This document shows, piece by piece, positions 49,801-62,740 of a stretch of DNA of 64,000 nucleotides. Positions within the stretch are counted from its first letter, which is position 1, and every line of letters begins with the position of its first letter. A program made the position numbers and the translations under genes. This stretch comes from Acipenser ruthenus (taxonomy: Eukaryota; Chordata; Actinopteri; Acipenseriformes; Acipenseridae), in NCBI RefSeq assembly GCF_902713425.1, contig NC_081217.1:20934659-20998658 (forward strand), in the 5' to 3' direction. Under the pieces are notes generated by a model. The model was not told the origin of the DNA, ran no database searches, and saw nothing but the letters and a program-made list of their open reading frames with translations.

Positions 49801-51006
49801 ATGGATCCCCAGTGTTTTAACGGCAAGGCGGAAATGGAGCCCGAAACCACAGCCGCCGCCGGGTTCATCGCCAGCCTGTTAAGAACCAGAGGCTTCCTGA
49901 CGGAGCTGCAGCTCCAGAAATTCAGCAAGTCTCTCCAGGAGGCGTTAGCCGGTAAGAAAGAAGCTGCATTTATAACAGAGACGAGAAATAGCGATGTGAA
50001 GACGGGAGGGGGGGAGCGAAGGAGACCTTTATCAAGCGAATGACTTAACCCACTGCACGACTAGGCCACGTCTGTTTATTTATTAATGTATTTATTTATT
50101 ATATGTCACTTTATTGTACATGTACAGTGTAGTGGTGCTCTAGAAAGTTGTATCTGAGGGTAACTTATTACATTACTTTAGTTAAGTAACTACAAACCCG
50201 AGCGAAGTTTTCCCTTTGTTCCGCCATGTTGCGTTTTGCTCGTGGTGGCTGTCCTAGGATTTCACTTCCGTACTTACATTGGAAATATGTTTTATTGATA
50301 GCTTTTTTTTTTTAAATTCAGTTTTAGTAACTGAACAGTCGATATGAGTCTTTAATATGTGGTAGTTTCCTCCTTGCTTAGAGCAACAAGTGATTTTAAT
50401 CTCGGTCGTGTGGAGTACGTGTCAGTACGATTTACACTTGGTATTTGGCAGACGCCTCTTTATCCAAGGCGACTTCCACGTATGCTAAATAATGGATTGG
50501 GTGTATGGGGCATTGAAGTATATCAACATTTATTTAAGCAAATGTCATTTTCTTTTTGTGCAGCTGCGGAGTCGGCTGCCTTGGTGTCAGAAAAATCCTA
50601 CTGTTAGTAACATCATTATTTTTCCCCCATTTTTTTTTTGTTTTTAGATCACTACAAACAGCACTGGTTCCCAGACAGACCCCAGAAGGGTTCGGGCTAC
50701 CGCTGCATCAGGATTAACCACGAAATGGATCCGCTCATCGGCAAATCCGCCAGCCGGATCGGGCTGAGCAGCCAGCAGCTGTTTCATCTCCTCCCGAAGG
50801 AGCTGACCCTGTGGATCGACCCCTTCGAGGTGTCCTACCGCATCGGCGAGGACGGATCCACCTGCGTTCTGTACGAGACCGAGGCGCCAGCCGCCTCCGC
50901 CAGCAGCAGCGCCAGCGCTTATAACCCCATGCTGATGTGCAAACAGCAGCTCCTTATGGGCCGTAGGAGCCCACCTAAAAACTACCTGATGACCGTCTCT
51001 AGCTAG
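49801..51006 (+). CDS. btg2: BTG2, antiproliferative APRO/TOB-family protein, two exons
   Basis: Exons 49801-49951 and 50648-51006 with a phase 1 GT-AG intron give 169 residues (human BTG2 158). The BTG domain holds Box A, with [20 protein letters not shown] then [20 protein letters not shown], and Box [21 protein letters not shown]. The C-terminus, [15 protein letters not shown], matches the BTG2 Box C (GRSSPSKNYVMAVSS in human), which separates it from BTG1. BTG2 recruits the CCR4-NOT deadenylase through CAF1 and through PABP, and restrains the cell cycle downstream of p53 and growth-factor signals. Two features enlarge it: an N-terminal extension ([12 protein letters not shown]) and an Ala/Ser run (about 133-142) before Box C. 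It stands alone, with its own TATA promoter. Confidence 0.96.
50431..50478 (+). repeat. SINE/LINE 3' tail fragment in BTG2 intron
   Basis: The short match TTGGCAGACGCCTCTTTATC followed by CAAGGCGACTT is the same tail type as the SINE at 39476. The rest of an element is absent. Confidence 0.6.
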
Positions 51007-52590
51007 AGCTTCCCCGGGTTGTGTTAGTTTAATCAGACAGGCAATTCGTGCACCAGCGAGGGAGGAGTGGGGGTAAATCTATCGATTTAACTTAGCAGCT
51101 ACCTTTTTCCTTTTTGATTTTTATTTCTTTTGAGACATGAAAGAATTAGGGGATGGTCCTGTATCTCTTCTGTTTCTGCAGCTTATCTATAAGGTGTTTG
51201 TACTGTTCCACCTGTTGGTGGGTTGGCTAAATTGAACACAACAAAGGAAACAGAACCAGCACATACACAAGCCAACTATGGAGGGTGTTTAACAGAGAAG
51301 GGGGGGGGGGCTGGTTATTCCATTTAGAGACGCTGAAATGTAGTTTCTTGAACTTTTCTTTTTTAAAAGGGTTACTCTGACAGTAGCCTGCACTCTTGCA
51401 CTGCCAAGGCGTTTGGTGTTTTGTTTTTTTTTATTAATATTTGGTATGTTCTCAATTTAGCAAACGCTGAAACTAGCCTTCTGTATTATATAAAGTTTTT
51501 AACACTGCAAAGTAAATCTTCCTGGGCTGGGAGGGATTGAACTAGTGGCTCAAGCCTGAAATGGAGAGTTTTTAGATTCCTTGGTTGAAACCTCTCTATA
51601 TAGAAAGGTGCAATAAAAAAAAAAAACGACATGCAGAACTCCAACAACACATGGACTGTGGATATTGCAGCAGCTCAGGTTTTTAATTGTAAAATCTCAA
51701 GTATAATTTGTACGTGCCATATGTCACACGGAGTACAGTTGCTGTGTAAACCAAAAAAGTACAGTTTAAGTGCAATTAATGATCCAAAGTTTTTAAATGT
51801 GTAACCTGGCCCATAATTCTAGTTTGCAGTAGTAAGGTCAACAAACAGCAGACTGGTTCTAAATGCCTGTTTGCCTTGCTGCCTAAATGACTTAATTTTT
51901 TTTCCCATCCCCCTCTTTAAGAGCTGTAAAGTATTGCTGCAAGTAAGCCACAGTTGTTGGAGTTTTGCTGCGTGTAACTTTTTTTATAACATTTTGCTGG
52001 TTATCAAGAGAAGGTTTTGTGCAATAGAACTTGATGACCCACTCAAACAATCCTCTGCACTATTTCTAGCACACAAAGCATCCCTTTTATTTCTTTCTGT
52101 GTTTTAAAGGGTAGTATTAACAGCTTGCTATCCAGCAAAAGTGGAAAATGTATACTGTGAACATGAACTGTGTTGTTTCAACAACTCTATTAAATGTCCA
52201 TCTTCCCAAAGGGGGGGGGGTTTGAAACTGGATTGCAGATCAGATTGTTGGACACGTATGGAATTCCCTGTTTTTTTTAAAGTGTTCATTGCCTGTTTGA
52301 ATAAGCTGTGAGGTTGTAGTTTTATTGTAAATTGATTAGCGTCAAACTGACACATTGTATCCTATTGCTGGAGTGTAATAATGATAATGTAGTATTTCTT
52401 TCTTTCCAAATGGGCTGTTGAGCAGCCTAATCTGTTTACTGTTGTGGATTGTAAAGGTTGGAAGATGAACCTGCCTCAGCCAATGTACATTTCTTGTTTA
52501 TGGATTGTGTACATATATATTGATAAAGATGTACAGTTTTGTACTTTTACGCAAAAAAGTCATTAAGATAATAAACAAATTAAGAAAAAA
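51007..52590 (+). other. BTG2 3'UTR
   Basis: About 1.6 kb to AATAAA at 52570-52575, with no competing ORF. It contains a miR-21 seed match ATAAGCT (52301-52307) and a Pumilio-type TGTACATA (52508-52515) about 60 bp before the poly(A) signal. These are short motifs and could occur by chance. Confidence 0.65.
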
Positions 52591-54587
52591 AAAACCTTGA
52601 GCCTTGCATGTTTCCTTTTACTGCGAATTTTGCAATAAATGCAGGTGCTGCACTAAAGAATACTCTGTTGTGCAGATTGTAGGTATTTGGGGGTGGGTGA
52701 GCTATGTAGAACTCCTGTTGATTAAACTGGGTCTAACAGTACACAGAATGCACAGCATGGGTGGGGCTCATGGGACTCGTATGTAACAAGAGTCTTCAAT
52801 TAACACTTCATTTTGGGTTTGTGATTTTCAAGCAACAGTTCTAATTCTAAACTAGTTGCTACACTTTTTTCCCTTTAACTGGCTGATTTCAATAAAGCTT
52901 TTCAGTTCCCCAGTCTTGTACCAGTGTACAGTTTGTAGGGATTTCTTTAGCTTTTTTTTTTCCCCATTGTTTAACAGTGCCCTTTGACTGGAGTGAAAGC
53001 CTGGTAAACGTGGTCCATCGTGTTCCAGTTTCCTCTGTCTTGTTGAGACTATTGTGTGAGTGTTCTGTCATGCATAACGGTTTCCACATCCCAGCATTGT
53101 TTTCCCAATCACTGTTTAATACTGCTTTCCAGTAAAGAGAACAATAATTGCCCCTAAAAGACTTCAAAAATAAAACCTGGGAAATAACTTGTGGCGTGGT
53201 TGCTAGTTGACTTCCTCTCTCATATTGCAGAGGGGGGGGGACCCAGACTCCAATTACAGCATCAGCGAAACAAACTATCCAGGCAGGCATTTGAACAGGA
53301 CTGTCTCAATACACAGAGAGAGACATTGACAGCTCTGCTTTGCAGTGAAACTTTTGTCTTGGCTGTCTAGCGTTTAGTTTTACTGACTCGGTCGTGTGAT
53401 TGAGTTTTTAAAGGTGTCTGGTTGTTTTGTAGTTTGGGAGTGGAGAGGACTGACAGATGCAAGGTGACCAGGCTCCAAGGTGTTTGAATTATGGTGTCTG
53501 ACCACTCCTTCGATTCTTCATGGGTGTGGAGGTGGAAACCAACAAACCCTGTGCTCCAGAGAGTCTTCAAGTCGTTCATTTAGATGGTTGTGTAACCCCC
53601 TGCCACACTCCCATCCACGTTGAGATCCTGCCGTTTAAACGCAGTGATCGCACCCGTTCTGTACGTTTCAATACCACCCTGATGTAAAAGGTCTGTAGAG
53701 AGTGTTTCGGAGTGGACAGTACAGAAGCAAAAAAAACTGCAACTTTTCTGAACAAAAAAGGTGTCTACGCCTTCTTTTGGGTTTTCTGTGAACGGCCGCT
53801 ATACCTGTAGTAGTCATAGCAGCACAGATCTGCCGGTCTTCGTGAATGCAAGAGAAGTCATCTTTAAAGCAAGGGGTGTGGGGAAGAAACAATGTGAAGT
53901 GACTCATATTAACCCCAGGTGAACACGTATGGTTAAACTGCAGAGGGGACAGGATTAATACTCTTTGTGTGTTGAAACTCATTCAGAGTGTGTCAGTGTC
54001 TCAACCCTGCCCTGAGGGGAGGAGGGTTAGTCATAGTAAAACCCAGCTTTATGCATTAAACTCAGTACCATCCCAAAGGATACAGTCCTGAGAGGGCTGT
54101 CTCGTTTATTGTTAGAAAGAAGTCTGAGTTGATGATTTGTGATGGCTGTTACAGTCATGTGTTGACCATCGGTACAGCTGATAACAGGATTAACTCTTTC
54201 ACCTCCCTGTCTCTTTCACTACCTGACCGCCAGTCTGGGATGGGTGGACTCCTGTGTTATTTCCTAAGTGCTGCTGGGATCAGCACTGGGGTTCATCCTG
54301 TAGGAACAACACAGACTGAACAATGGAGCAGAGAGGGACTGCAAAGCAAACCCTGCACTGTTGTTTTTTTATATGTGGGTAAACATCCTTAAAGCAAACC
54401 AGCAAGCAAAGGACTATAATATATTCACAGCACACCTGAAGATCAGTTCTAATCATGCTAATGCTATCCAGAGGAGCGAGGTTAATGTCTTCTGTAGATA
54501 CCTGGCACACCATCAGAGCAAGGTGGCCATTGACAAAGAGGAGAACACAGAGATATCACAGACAGAGATTAAGGGGTTAATCATTGA

Positions 54588-54628
<41 letters not shown>

Positions 54629-55139
54629 GCTCTGAACTAGGCCTCGGTACACAGCTATCATTCGCTCTTTTTGAAAGAGAGTGTCATCGCTGACTGCTGG
54701 TGACGTTTCCTCGGCTCGGAGGTTTGGCAGACCTGCCCGTTTTCCAGAGCTCTGCTCCAGACACTTGTAGGGTCTGTGACCTCAGTGTAGAAGCAGCAGC
54801 AGCAGCACCACACTGTGTATCAAGACATACGTTAAACAGGTCTGGGAGTTTGGAACAAGTTAATAGCAGGCTGACAAGGAACCGGTTTTCCCGAGCATTG
54901 TCACAGTGTTGAAAGTGTGTTGCAATGTTATTAGCTGGCAAGGAAGTTAATGATTCATAATGAGTTCAATAAGGCTTTGGTAACCTTTACATTGCCTATA
55001 CATTGCATATCAGTCTAGATTGAGCCAGGTCACTTATTCAGGTAATAAAACGTTACAGGAGCCTCGCATTCCCCTGATAGCACGGACAGGCTTGTTCTCA
55101 TTGGGTAACACATTTAGCTCAAGCTAAAAAAACAAACAA

Positions 55140-55335
55140 ACCCTAAAGTAGAATATCAAACAGGTGTTTCCTGTACAGTTTCCCTATGCTTTTCCCATGG
55201 TCTTACTATAGTTTCAGCATCGTTTACCCTGGTGTGCCGTGTTTATTAATGTCCTTTACCATACCCCGCTGTGCTTTACTATGCTTGCCTACCTTTACTG
55301 TGCTTTTAATATAGGAAACTTTTATAAGGAACTGT
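55140..55335. repeat. Dispersed ATGCTTTACC-type repeat, copy 1
   Basis: Shares blocks with 62600-62740: CTTTTCCCATG, CATAGTTT/ACTATAGTTT, CTTTACCA..CCCC..TGTGCTTT and GGAAACTTTTATAAG. The inverted relation between its start (GTTTCCTG) and end (AGGAAAC) suggests a MITE. Confidence 0.55.
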
Positions 55336-55950
55336 GCAGTGAATTATAGGGGCCAGACGGCTTAGCTTTGATCCATGCACGTTATTTTATAACAAGGTGA
55401 CCAGGAAGTCTTCATTCACTGTGCACAGTGCTCCTTAGATTATTCTATCAAATCACACACAGTAAATGAAGTGTGTCCTCAGATCCTGAGCAGCCACGAG
55501 CCGTGGTTCAGCCAGGTCTTTAACACGGGGCTCAATAGAACATGGATTGGAATGAAAGAGCCACAAGGGACCCCACACTGCTAACCCTGCTCCACCACAG
55601 TCCATCAGTGTGTCACTAAGGGGTGTCAGTTATTCACCCCCCCATGGATGTAACACCAGTGGGATTAATACAGAATTAAAGGACGGGAGTATTTCAATTC
55701 CCATGCTCTTTAGATCTGTAATAGACCTTATGTTTAACTGCTGTTTGTAAATTGCCCTACACATGGTGGTGGTGGTGTTACTGCTGACTGTTTTTGACAC
55801 TTTTTAACCATATGGGTGCTGCAGAGTTGCTGTTTATTGCCAGCGTTGTCTCGCACTGTACAGAATGCAGCAGTGCGTGCAACCCCCTCCAAGCCTTCAC
55901 ATAATTGTGTGAGAACATTCTGTAAAACCGGCTTCTTAGGGAATCCTGGG

Positions 55951-55987
<37 letters not shown>

Positions 55988-58900
55988 CCTCAACTCCCAT
56001 CACACAGACACATCACACAGACACATCTCCCCCAGGATCAGCCTGTACAAGCTGCCCGAGTTAAGAAGGCATCGCGACCGCGTGATCAAAATATTACAGA
56101 TCAGCTCTGCAGGCTTTTCAACAAAGAGCATCTGGTGTTTTCAAGGGAGAAGACAATAAGGAGAGTCACCCCCCCCCCTTCCCCCCCCCCCGCCTCTCTG
56201 CTACCCTTCCCCCAGCCATCTGTGCAGAGCGCCGCTCAATCTCGCTATCTGACACCCCCGCGGGATCTAACCCAGACAGAGCTAGAGGAGCTTGTGGGTG
56301 TGCTCCCTCACTGAAAAAAAATCCAATCCAAACAAGCCAAGAACGTCCAGATCTTCAAGGAAGATTTCTATCTGGTGTCATTTCTTTAGTACCAGCACTA
56401 ATTCATATTATTGAATTGAAATCATGTACAAATATATAGTTAGCATTTGCACAGTGCCTTTGGAAATGAACACATGGACATGGTGATGCTTATTTTTAAC
56501 TGGGATTCTTGTTTCTTTTTTATATGAGTACATGTTAAAATGCTACCAGAAAACCTACTGGAATCATTTTTGAAGGCTTCATTTTAATCCCTGCTCCTAC
56601 TACTAACCTCTGTATCGCTGCAAAGTGGCCTGCGCTATGCTGTGGTAGGGGCGCTGATAGCCTGGTGCAGCCACACACTGCACAGGAAAAGCACGGAGCA
56701 AATTCACAGCGTTAGTCTTCATCATAAGGGTCTGCCGTGTAAGAGAGCGTTTTCACAGAGAGACAGACAGACACGCTGATGGATTAGGCTGGTTTTTAAA
56801 AAAAAAAATCTGTTCAGCAAAGTTTTGTATTAGTCTATAGATGGATGAATATACAGACAGACACATCATACGCGGATTGCTATATTATGTCTGAGCTGTT
56901 TTTCAGAACTAAAATAAAGAATTAAAGAAAAACTTTTTGCACTCTGTAAGATAAAACTCGACTCAAAATATCCTCAAATATCACCCCACCACCCTAATGA
57001 AAATACCGGGGGAGAGGAGGGGGGGTACAGGGGGAATTCAATAGAATTGGGGGGTTTATAACAAGGCGATTAGCAGGGGGGAAGGGGGGTGGGGTGTTTG
57101 ATTAGGATGAGGGGTCTCAAGTTTCTAACCGCAGCCCCCCCCAGGGGAGACAGAAGGGCCTTGAACGCTATATCTGCACCACTCATCTCTTTTGCTCCCA
57201 AATTCTCGATTTAAAAGGGCAACGGCAGGGTCACAGGATTTAAAAAGGGCAACAATACAGCACTTTAGCTGGTGGGGTCAGTGCAACCCCCAGATCTATA
57301 ACACTATAACCTGTTCTGCGTGTTCTTGTGTTTACAGTGCCTCACCCGTCTCACATTCGGTGAGCAACAGCTAGTCCTATTGTTGGGTGAGGGATAAGCC
57401 TTGGATCCCCATGGACTGGGTGAGAAAACACTCAGCCATTTCTTTCCTTTTGTTCCAGAAGGCATTTCAATGCAGCCAGTTTAAAGCTAACTGAAAACAA
57501 AGAACCAAAGCCTCTGCATTCAGTTAGTATTGCTCAACGTTTCACTTCCTGCAGTGGATTGGCAACAAAAAATAACAAATGCCTTAAACCGAGGACCATC
57601 AGAAGCATTTACTGTCTTACAGCTTCGTGAATCACGGTCAATAATTATTCACAGACTAACCGCAGTATAGCATGGGACATGCCAGCATTAAACTGTGGCT
57701 GTAAGTATGTTCTTTTTTTATTTAGTTTGACTGCTTTTGTGTCGGCTGCTGTTTCAGCCATGCAATCAGTATGGTTTCAGAAAATTATGATTTGGCCGTT
57801 TTATTTTCTTTGAACTAAACTTAATCCAGCCTGGCTCGTTGAGTACAAAAAAAAAAAAAAAGTTTGTAGGAAACTTTGGGAATAATGGCTGACCTTTGGC
57901 CCCTGCAGCTGGCGCCAACCCTACAACTTTGTTTATGCCTTTTGCTCGCTGCTGATTGGTCCCCTGCAGTATCCAGGCAGGATTGTGCTTGACTGCGATT
58001 CATGCAGAGTTCCTAAAGTGTAGGACACCAGAGCCCACCTGAAACCCATTAAAACAATGAAACAGGCGTGCTTCACTTGGAGGGGCACATACACACGAGA
58101 CGTCATTTACTGTTTGATGACCAGGGAGGCCACACATCGGCTGGTCCCCGGAGCAGGCACAGAGCCAATAGGAAATCCATGTGACCTGGCAGAGGAAAAG
58201 CTCAGGAGGCTCCTGTCTTACGTCAAGGTGTGCCGATGTTACAGTGAAGTCTTATTTTATCTTTACCCTTAGTAAATATGTAGTTTCCCGCCCCTGCTTA
58301 GATAGAGGTTTCTTTTTCTGATGAAAGCCACAAAAACATTTTTCTTTAGTTGTTTGTGAGATCGTTTGGCACATTTTTCACTAGTTTATAAATACCTAAA
58401 AGCGCAGTGTGAAGTAATCATAAACAAAACTATGATGGTGCTGTGAACGGTTATTTCATGACCAGAGGAACCTCTCCCGCCTTCACTAGTAGTGGGATGT
58501 TTGGATATTTTTTATAATATTATGTGACACAGTATGGGCTGGGTAAGCAAACAACACAGTGGATCCGTAGACCACGCTCTCCTTGGATTATATCTAGTGT
58601 TTTATCTTTATTTAGTTAGCTCTGGAATAGATAAAGCTGTTCAAATGTTGCAAAATTGATCATGGAAAGGATCCCCTTTGTTATTGATAGACTGACTAAC
58701 TGCTATCGCGATGGCTTTAGAAGCAAGCTGAGGAGTGCAGCAGAAATACACCCATATCAAACAGTGAGGTCATACAGGAAGCTGTGAACTGGCCCTGCTG
58801 GGACCCCTGTCTCCATGGCGACAGTGACACTGCGCCGCTTGGCGGACAGCCATCTTTCCTTCTCTGGATCGTACTGGGGAATAGCTTAGACCCTCCTGCC

Positions 58901-61370
58901 AATGCTTCTCCTTCACTCCACATTAACACACAAATATTATTTATTCTGTGCTTAGATCTCCGCATGCTGCTGATGAAGAGCCACGCAGGTCTGTATTGTG
59001 TTGTTTGTACCATGCGATTGTTTTCCAGGACCCCCTTGCAAACGTCTCAGCCTCAATGAGCAAATCTCCTGGTTAAATACATACATGAGTTATACATGAA
59101 TAAATACATTCTCCCAGCAGCCTGCCTGCAGCGTTACCTACTTTATATAAACAGCAATGCACTAAAGAGACTGCCCTGCAGTGTGAGAGCAGCTGCTTTT
59201 CATAACCTTGTCCCACACAGTGCCCTGTTCATATGACCCTTAAGACAGCACTCTCTGGATCTGCAACTCAGATGAATGAATTGCAGGGAATGTGCTCCAA
59301 GCGAGCCCTTTACTCATCAGCAAACCAGGATTTAAGTTTGTGGGGTGTGAGAGCATCACCCTAAACCTGTACTGTGCCGGGCAGGCGCTGGGGGGATTCT
59401 GTCTAGCTTTGTCTGTTTGTTTTACTCATTTTAAGTTGCCACTGTTTTATTTTCACTGCATGTGTGATAGTGTCATATTTCCCCTTGCAATACATATACA
59501 AATTAACCAGAGATACTGTAAAACATAAAGCTGCTTCATTCTGTATATATACAACAGACTATAGAAATATTGATAGTCTTGTCCTTTAACTTTATACATA
59601 AATATGACTATATATACTGTTATTACAGGGACATTGTATTTCTAAATGAAATCATTCACTTCAGTCACGATTAACAATTAACAACAGCCCTCTGTTTGGT
59701 TGCGTCTGTGTGTATTTATTTATTTAAAGCCAGCATTTCAAAGGGATGATGTATCAGTGGGAGTCGAATGCTCCACGCGGACGCTGAAGTGAGCTCTTTG
59801 ATTATTGTGGACAAAACAAGTAAGTAAGTGGGGCTGCTGCGATGCCATTGGCTGCTTGAGAGGCGAGAGTCGTGACTTTGAGAGAAAGGGGGGGGGGGTG
59901 ACACCCACATACTTCCTGTGCAACAAATGGCATTGCTCTCTGATCCTCTCCCTTTCTCTCTCTGTATCCAGGCAGACTAGTAGCACAGCTGCAGGCTGTT
60001 ATTAGGGTCTGGCTCTGGGCGTAGGATGTACTGTACGCTGTAAACATGAGACTGCGTGTGTTTGTGTGTGGAGGATTCTCAAAGCTCCAAATAGTCATTT
60101 AGTACTAAAAGATTCTCTGAGCTTTTTACTCCAAAAGGTCGTTGGCATGTTTTCTTTAGCAAGTAAAACACACACCCTATAATTTTCCAAAACCAGATTT
60201 TAAAAAAACAAAAACCTCAAAAGATTTCATTTAGGGGCTTGGAAGTAGCCTGAAGTCGTTTGGAGCTCAGAATTGTAATTTTGGAGTAAATGGTTTTGAG
60301 AAAGAGGGTCTCAGAGTATTTAGTTTAGCCCTCACTTTTAAGGTTGTGTGGAACCTTGACACATTTTTTTCAGACAGAAAAAAAAGTACCCAAACAAAGT
60401 CACAGAAATAAATCATTCAGACGCGACTTTTAAGGAGAATGTTTCTTTTTACTCTGAGAATTGCACCTTGTAGAACGAAAGAATTAAAAACCTATCCGTA
60501 ACATCTTGTACCCCTAAAAGCAGCTATGCTTAGGTTTAGCTCGAAGCTCAACTATAATACTGAATTGAGTTGATTTACTTATCGGTCTAGTTTGCACACG
60601 TTAACCTTTTTTTTTTTTTTTAGCTAGAACTATGAGTCACTCGCAATGCTTGCAAAAGTAAGTTCTAAAAAATCGTACCACAGCCTCTAAACCCATTCAA
60701 CGACTTTGAAGAATCTGTCCAAGAAGTCTTCAAAACAAAAACCATGATTAAAAAAAAAATGCAACTGTTTACTGTCCGTGCAGCCCCCTCCTGCCCTCCT
60801 CAAAGCTCCCCTCTCCCCTCCTGCCCTCCTCATCCCTCCCCTCTCCCCTCTGCCCTCTCCCCCAGCCCACCCCAGCCCCCACAAAGCTCTCATTGTTTCT
60901 TTTCATTGCTGTGCCACTGCTGATGGGACTCAAAACACAAGCAGCTGCCTCGAGACAGGATTACCTTCCCCACACAGAGCTGGGGGCTATTAAAGCATGA
61001 AATACCTTCATGGTTACAATTTCTTTAAAAACCCCCCTCTCTTCTCAACCCTAACCACCAGCCCTTAGAAAGCGCAAGACCTGCAACAAAACAAGAGGCC
61101 CCCCCCTGACCCAGAATAAAAACAGAAAGCAGCTGTTTCCACTGCAGAGCTGTCTGAATGAGCCTCCCTTTACAAGGTACCTTTTAAAGAGACAGCAGAG
61201 AGCTAGGGATCTGAGAGCCGGCTAATTCTGTACAGTGCCTTACAGATAATACTTGAGTACAGTGCAGTAAACCACACACTGCCTAACACGTCCCACAAAA
61301 GAGATGATAGGAAACATGTTTGTTTGAGGCAGCAGGTTATCACCACACTGTAGCTTTAGCACTCTGCTGG

Positions 61371-61373
<3 letters not shown>

Positions 61374-61417
<44 letters not shown>

Positions 61418-61418
61418 A
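61374..61418. repeat. (AAAG)n microsatellite
   Basis: Eleven or so AAAG units. Confidence 0.97.
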
Positions 61419-62306
61419 CACACAAGTAATTGTGACGCAGTGTTTTGAAGTTACAGATAATGGTATTGACTGAGGGGCTGCTGGTCACATTGTTCCTGTG
61501 CTGGCTGTGTGGCAGTGCTCTGCAGTCTGCAGGGAGTGTCTGTCCCCATCATTAGCTGATACCAGTGAGTCTCCACACCCACAGATTATAGCCTTGAGAA
61601 GCCAGGGTGTGGACCGACCCAGGGCACAGGCACAGCAAACACTATGAAACACCAGACACAGGGCTGACCTTCGTGTATCAATATTGATTCTATTAGTAAA
61701 CAGGTTTACTGACAGGAATGGGCATTAAAAGTTACATGAATGTTTAACCCAGCCAGCTAAGTCAAGCAGATAAATCTCTTGCCATCCCTCACTAGTTTAC
61801 CATGACCGTTCCTGGTGTGCTGGAGCGTGTTGCAGTATTTTGAGTATATGCTCACTGAACGAACGAGGGACTGCCGTCCTATCTGTACTTCATCAGAGTT
61901 TTGAGCTGAAACAGCAGAACGCAGGCAGGTTTTCAATCTGTAGGGAGCTCAGAGGAACGTTTGGAGATTAAAGAGTCATGGGCTGTGCTCTTACAGCAAC
62001 CAGCCTGGAGCGAGGCACTCAGGTTTACATATAGGTGCTTATCAACTAGAACAGAGCCAGGCCTTGTTTGGACTAAATCTAACCGCCCTGCCCCCTGACC
62101 CCTGACTCCTGACCCCTGACCCCCTGCCCCCAGCCCCTATCCATCACCGGAGACCTGTTTAACTGATGTGTGTGGAGCTGTAATCCAGCAGAGTGCAGAT
62201 TGAACCAGAGATTAGTTTAGATTGGAGCTGTTTCAAATTTCAATCTCAGAAAAAAAAAAAACACCGACATACAACTGAGTAGGCAAATGCAGGCAAATGT
62301 TGTTTT

Positions 62307-62307
<1 letters not shown>

Positions 62308-62349
<42 letters not shown>
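62308..62349. repeat. (CTTT)n microsatellite
   Basis: About ten CTTT units. Confidence 0.97.
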
Positions 62350-62599
62350 GTTTGCACACACGCTAGCAGTCTGCAGGGAGTTTCTGTTTTAAAAGGGATT
62401 TCTTGCGCTGCAGTGGTTTAAAACACAGGAGGAAGGACAAAGCCTTATTATATCAGCATATTGACTATTGTTGTTGTTGCTATTATTATCATGGCTATTA
62501 GTATCTCTATTAGAACATTAGGAATCGTATTGTTATTGTGTCATGGTTGCATTTTTGTTTTTTTCTTAAAAATCCCTGATTATAAAGGATGAATTTGCT

Positions 62600-62740
62600 T
62601 TTCCCATGCATGGTTGTACTATGCATCACCATAGTTTATCCATGTTTGCCATATTTTTAATATGCTTTACCAAACCCCTCTGTGCTTTCCAATGCTTTCA
62701 CTGTGCTTTATATTTTACTACGGGAAACTTTAGTAAGTGA
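62600..62740. repeat. Dispersed ATGCTTTACC-type repeat, copy 2
   Basis: Second, more diverged copy of the repeat at 55140. It ends GGGAAACTTTAGTAAG, matching the other copy's GGAAACTTTTATAAGG. Confidence 0.5.
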
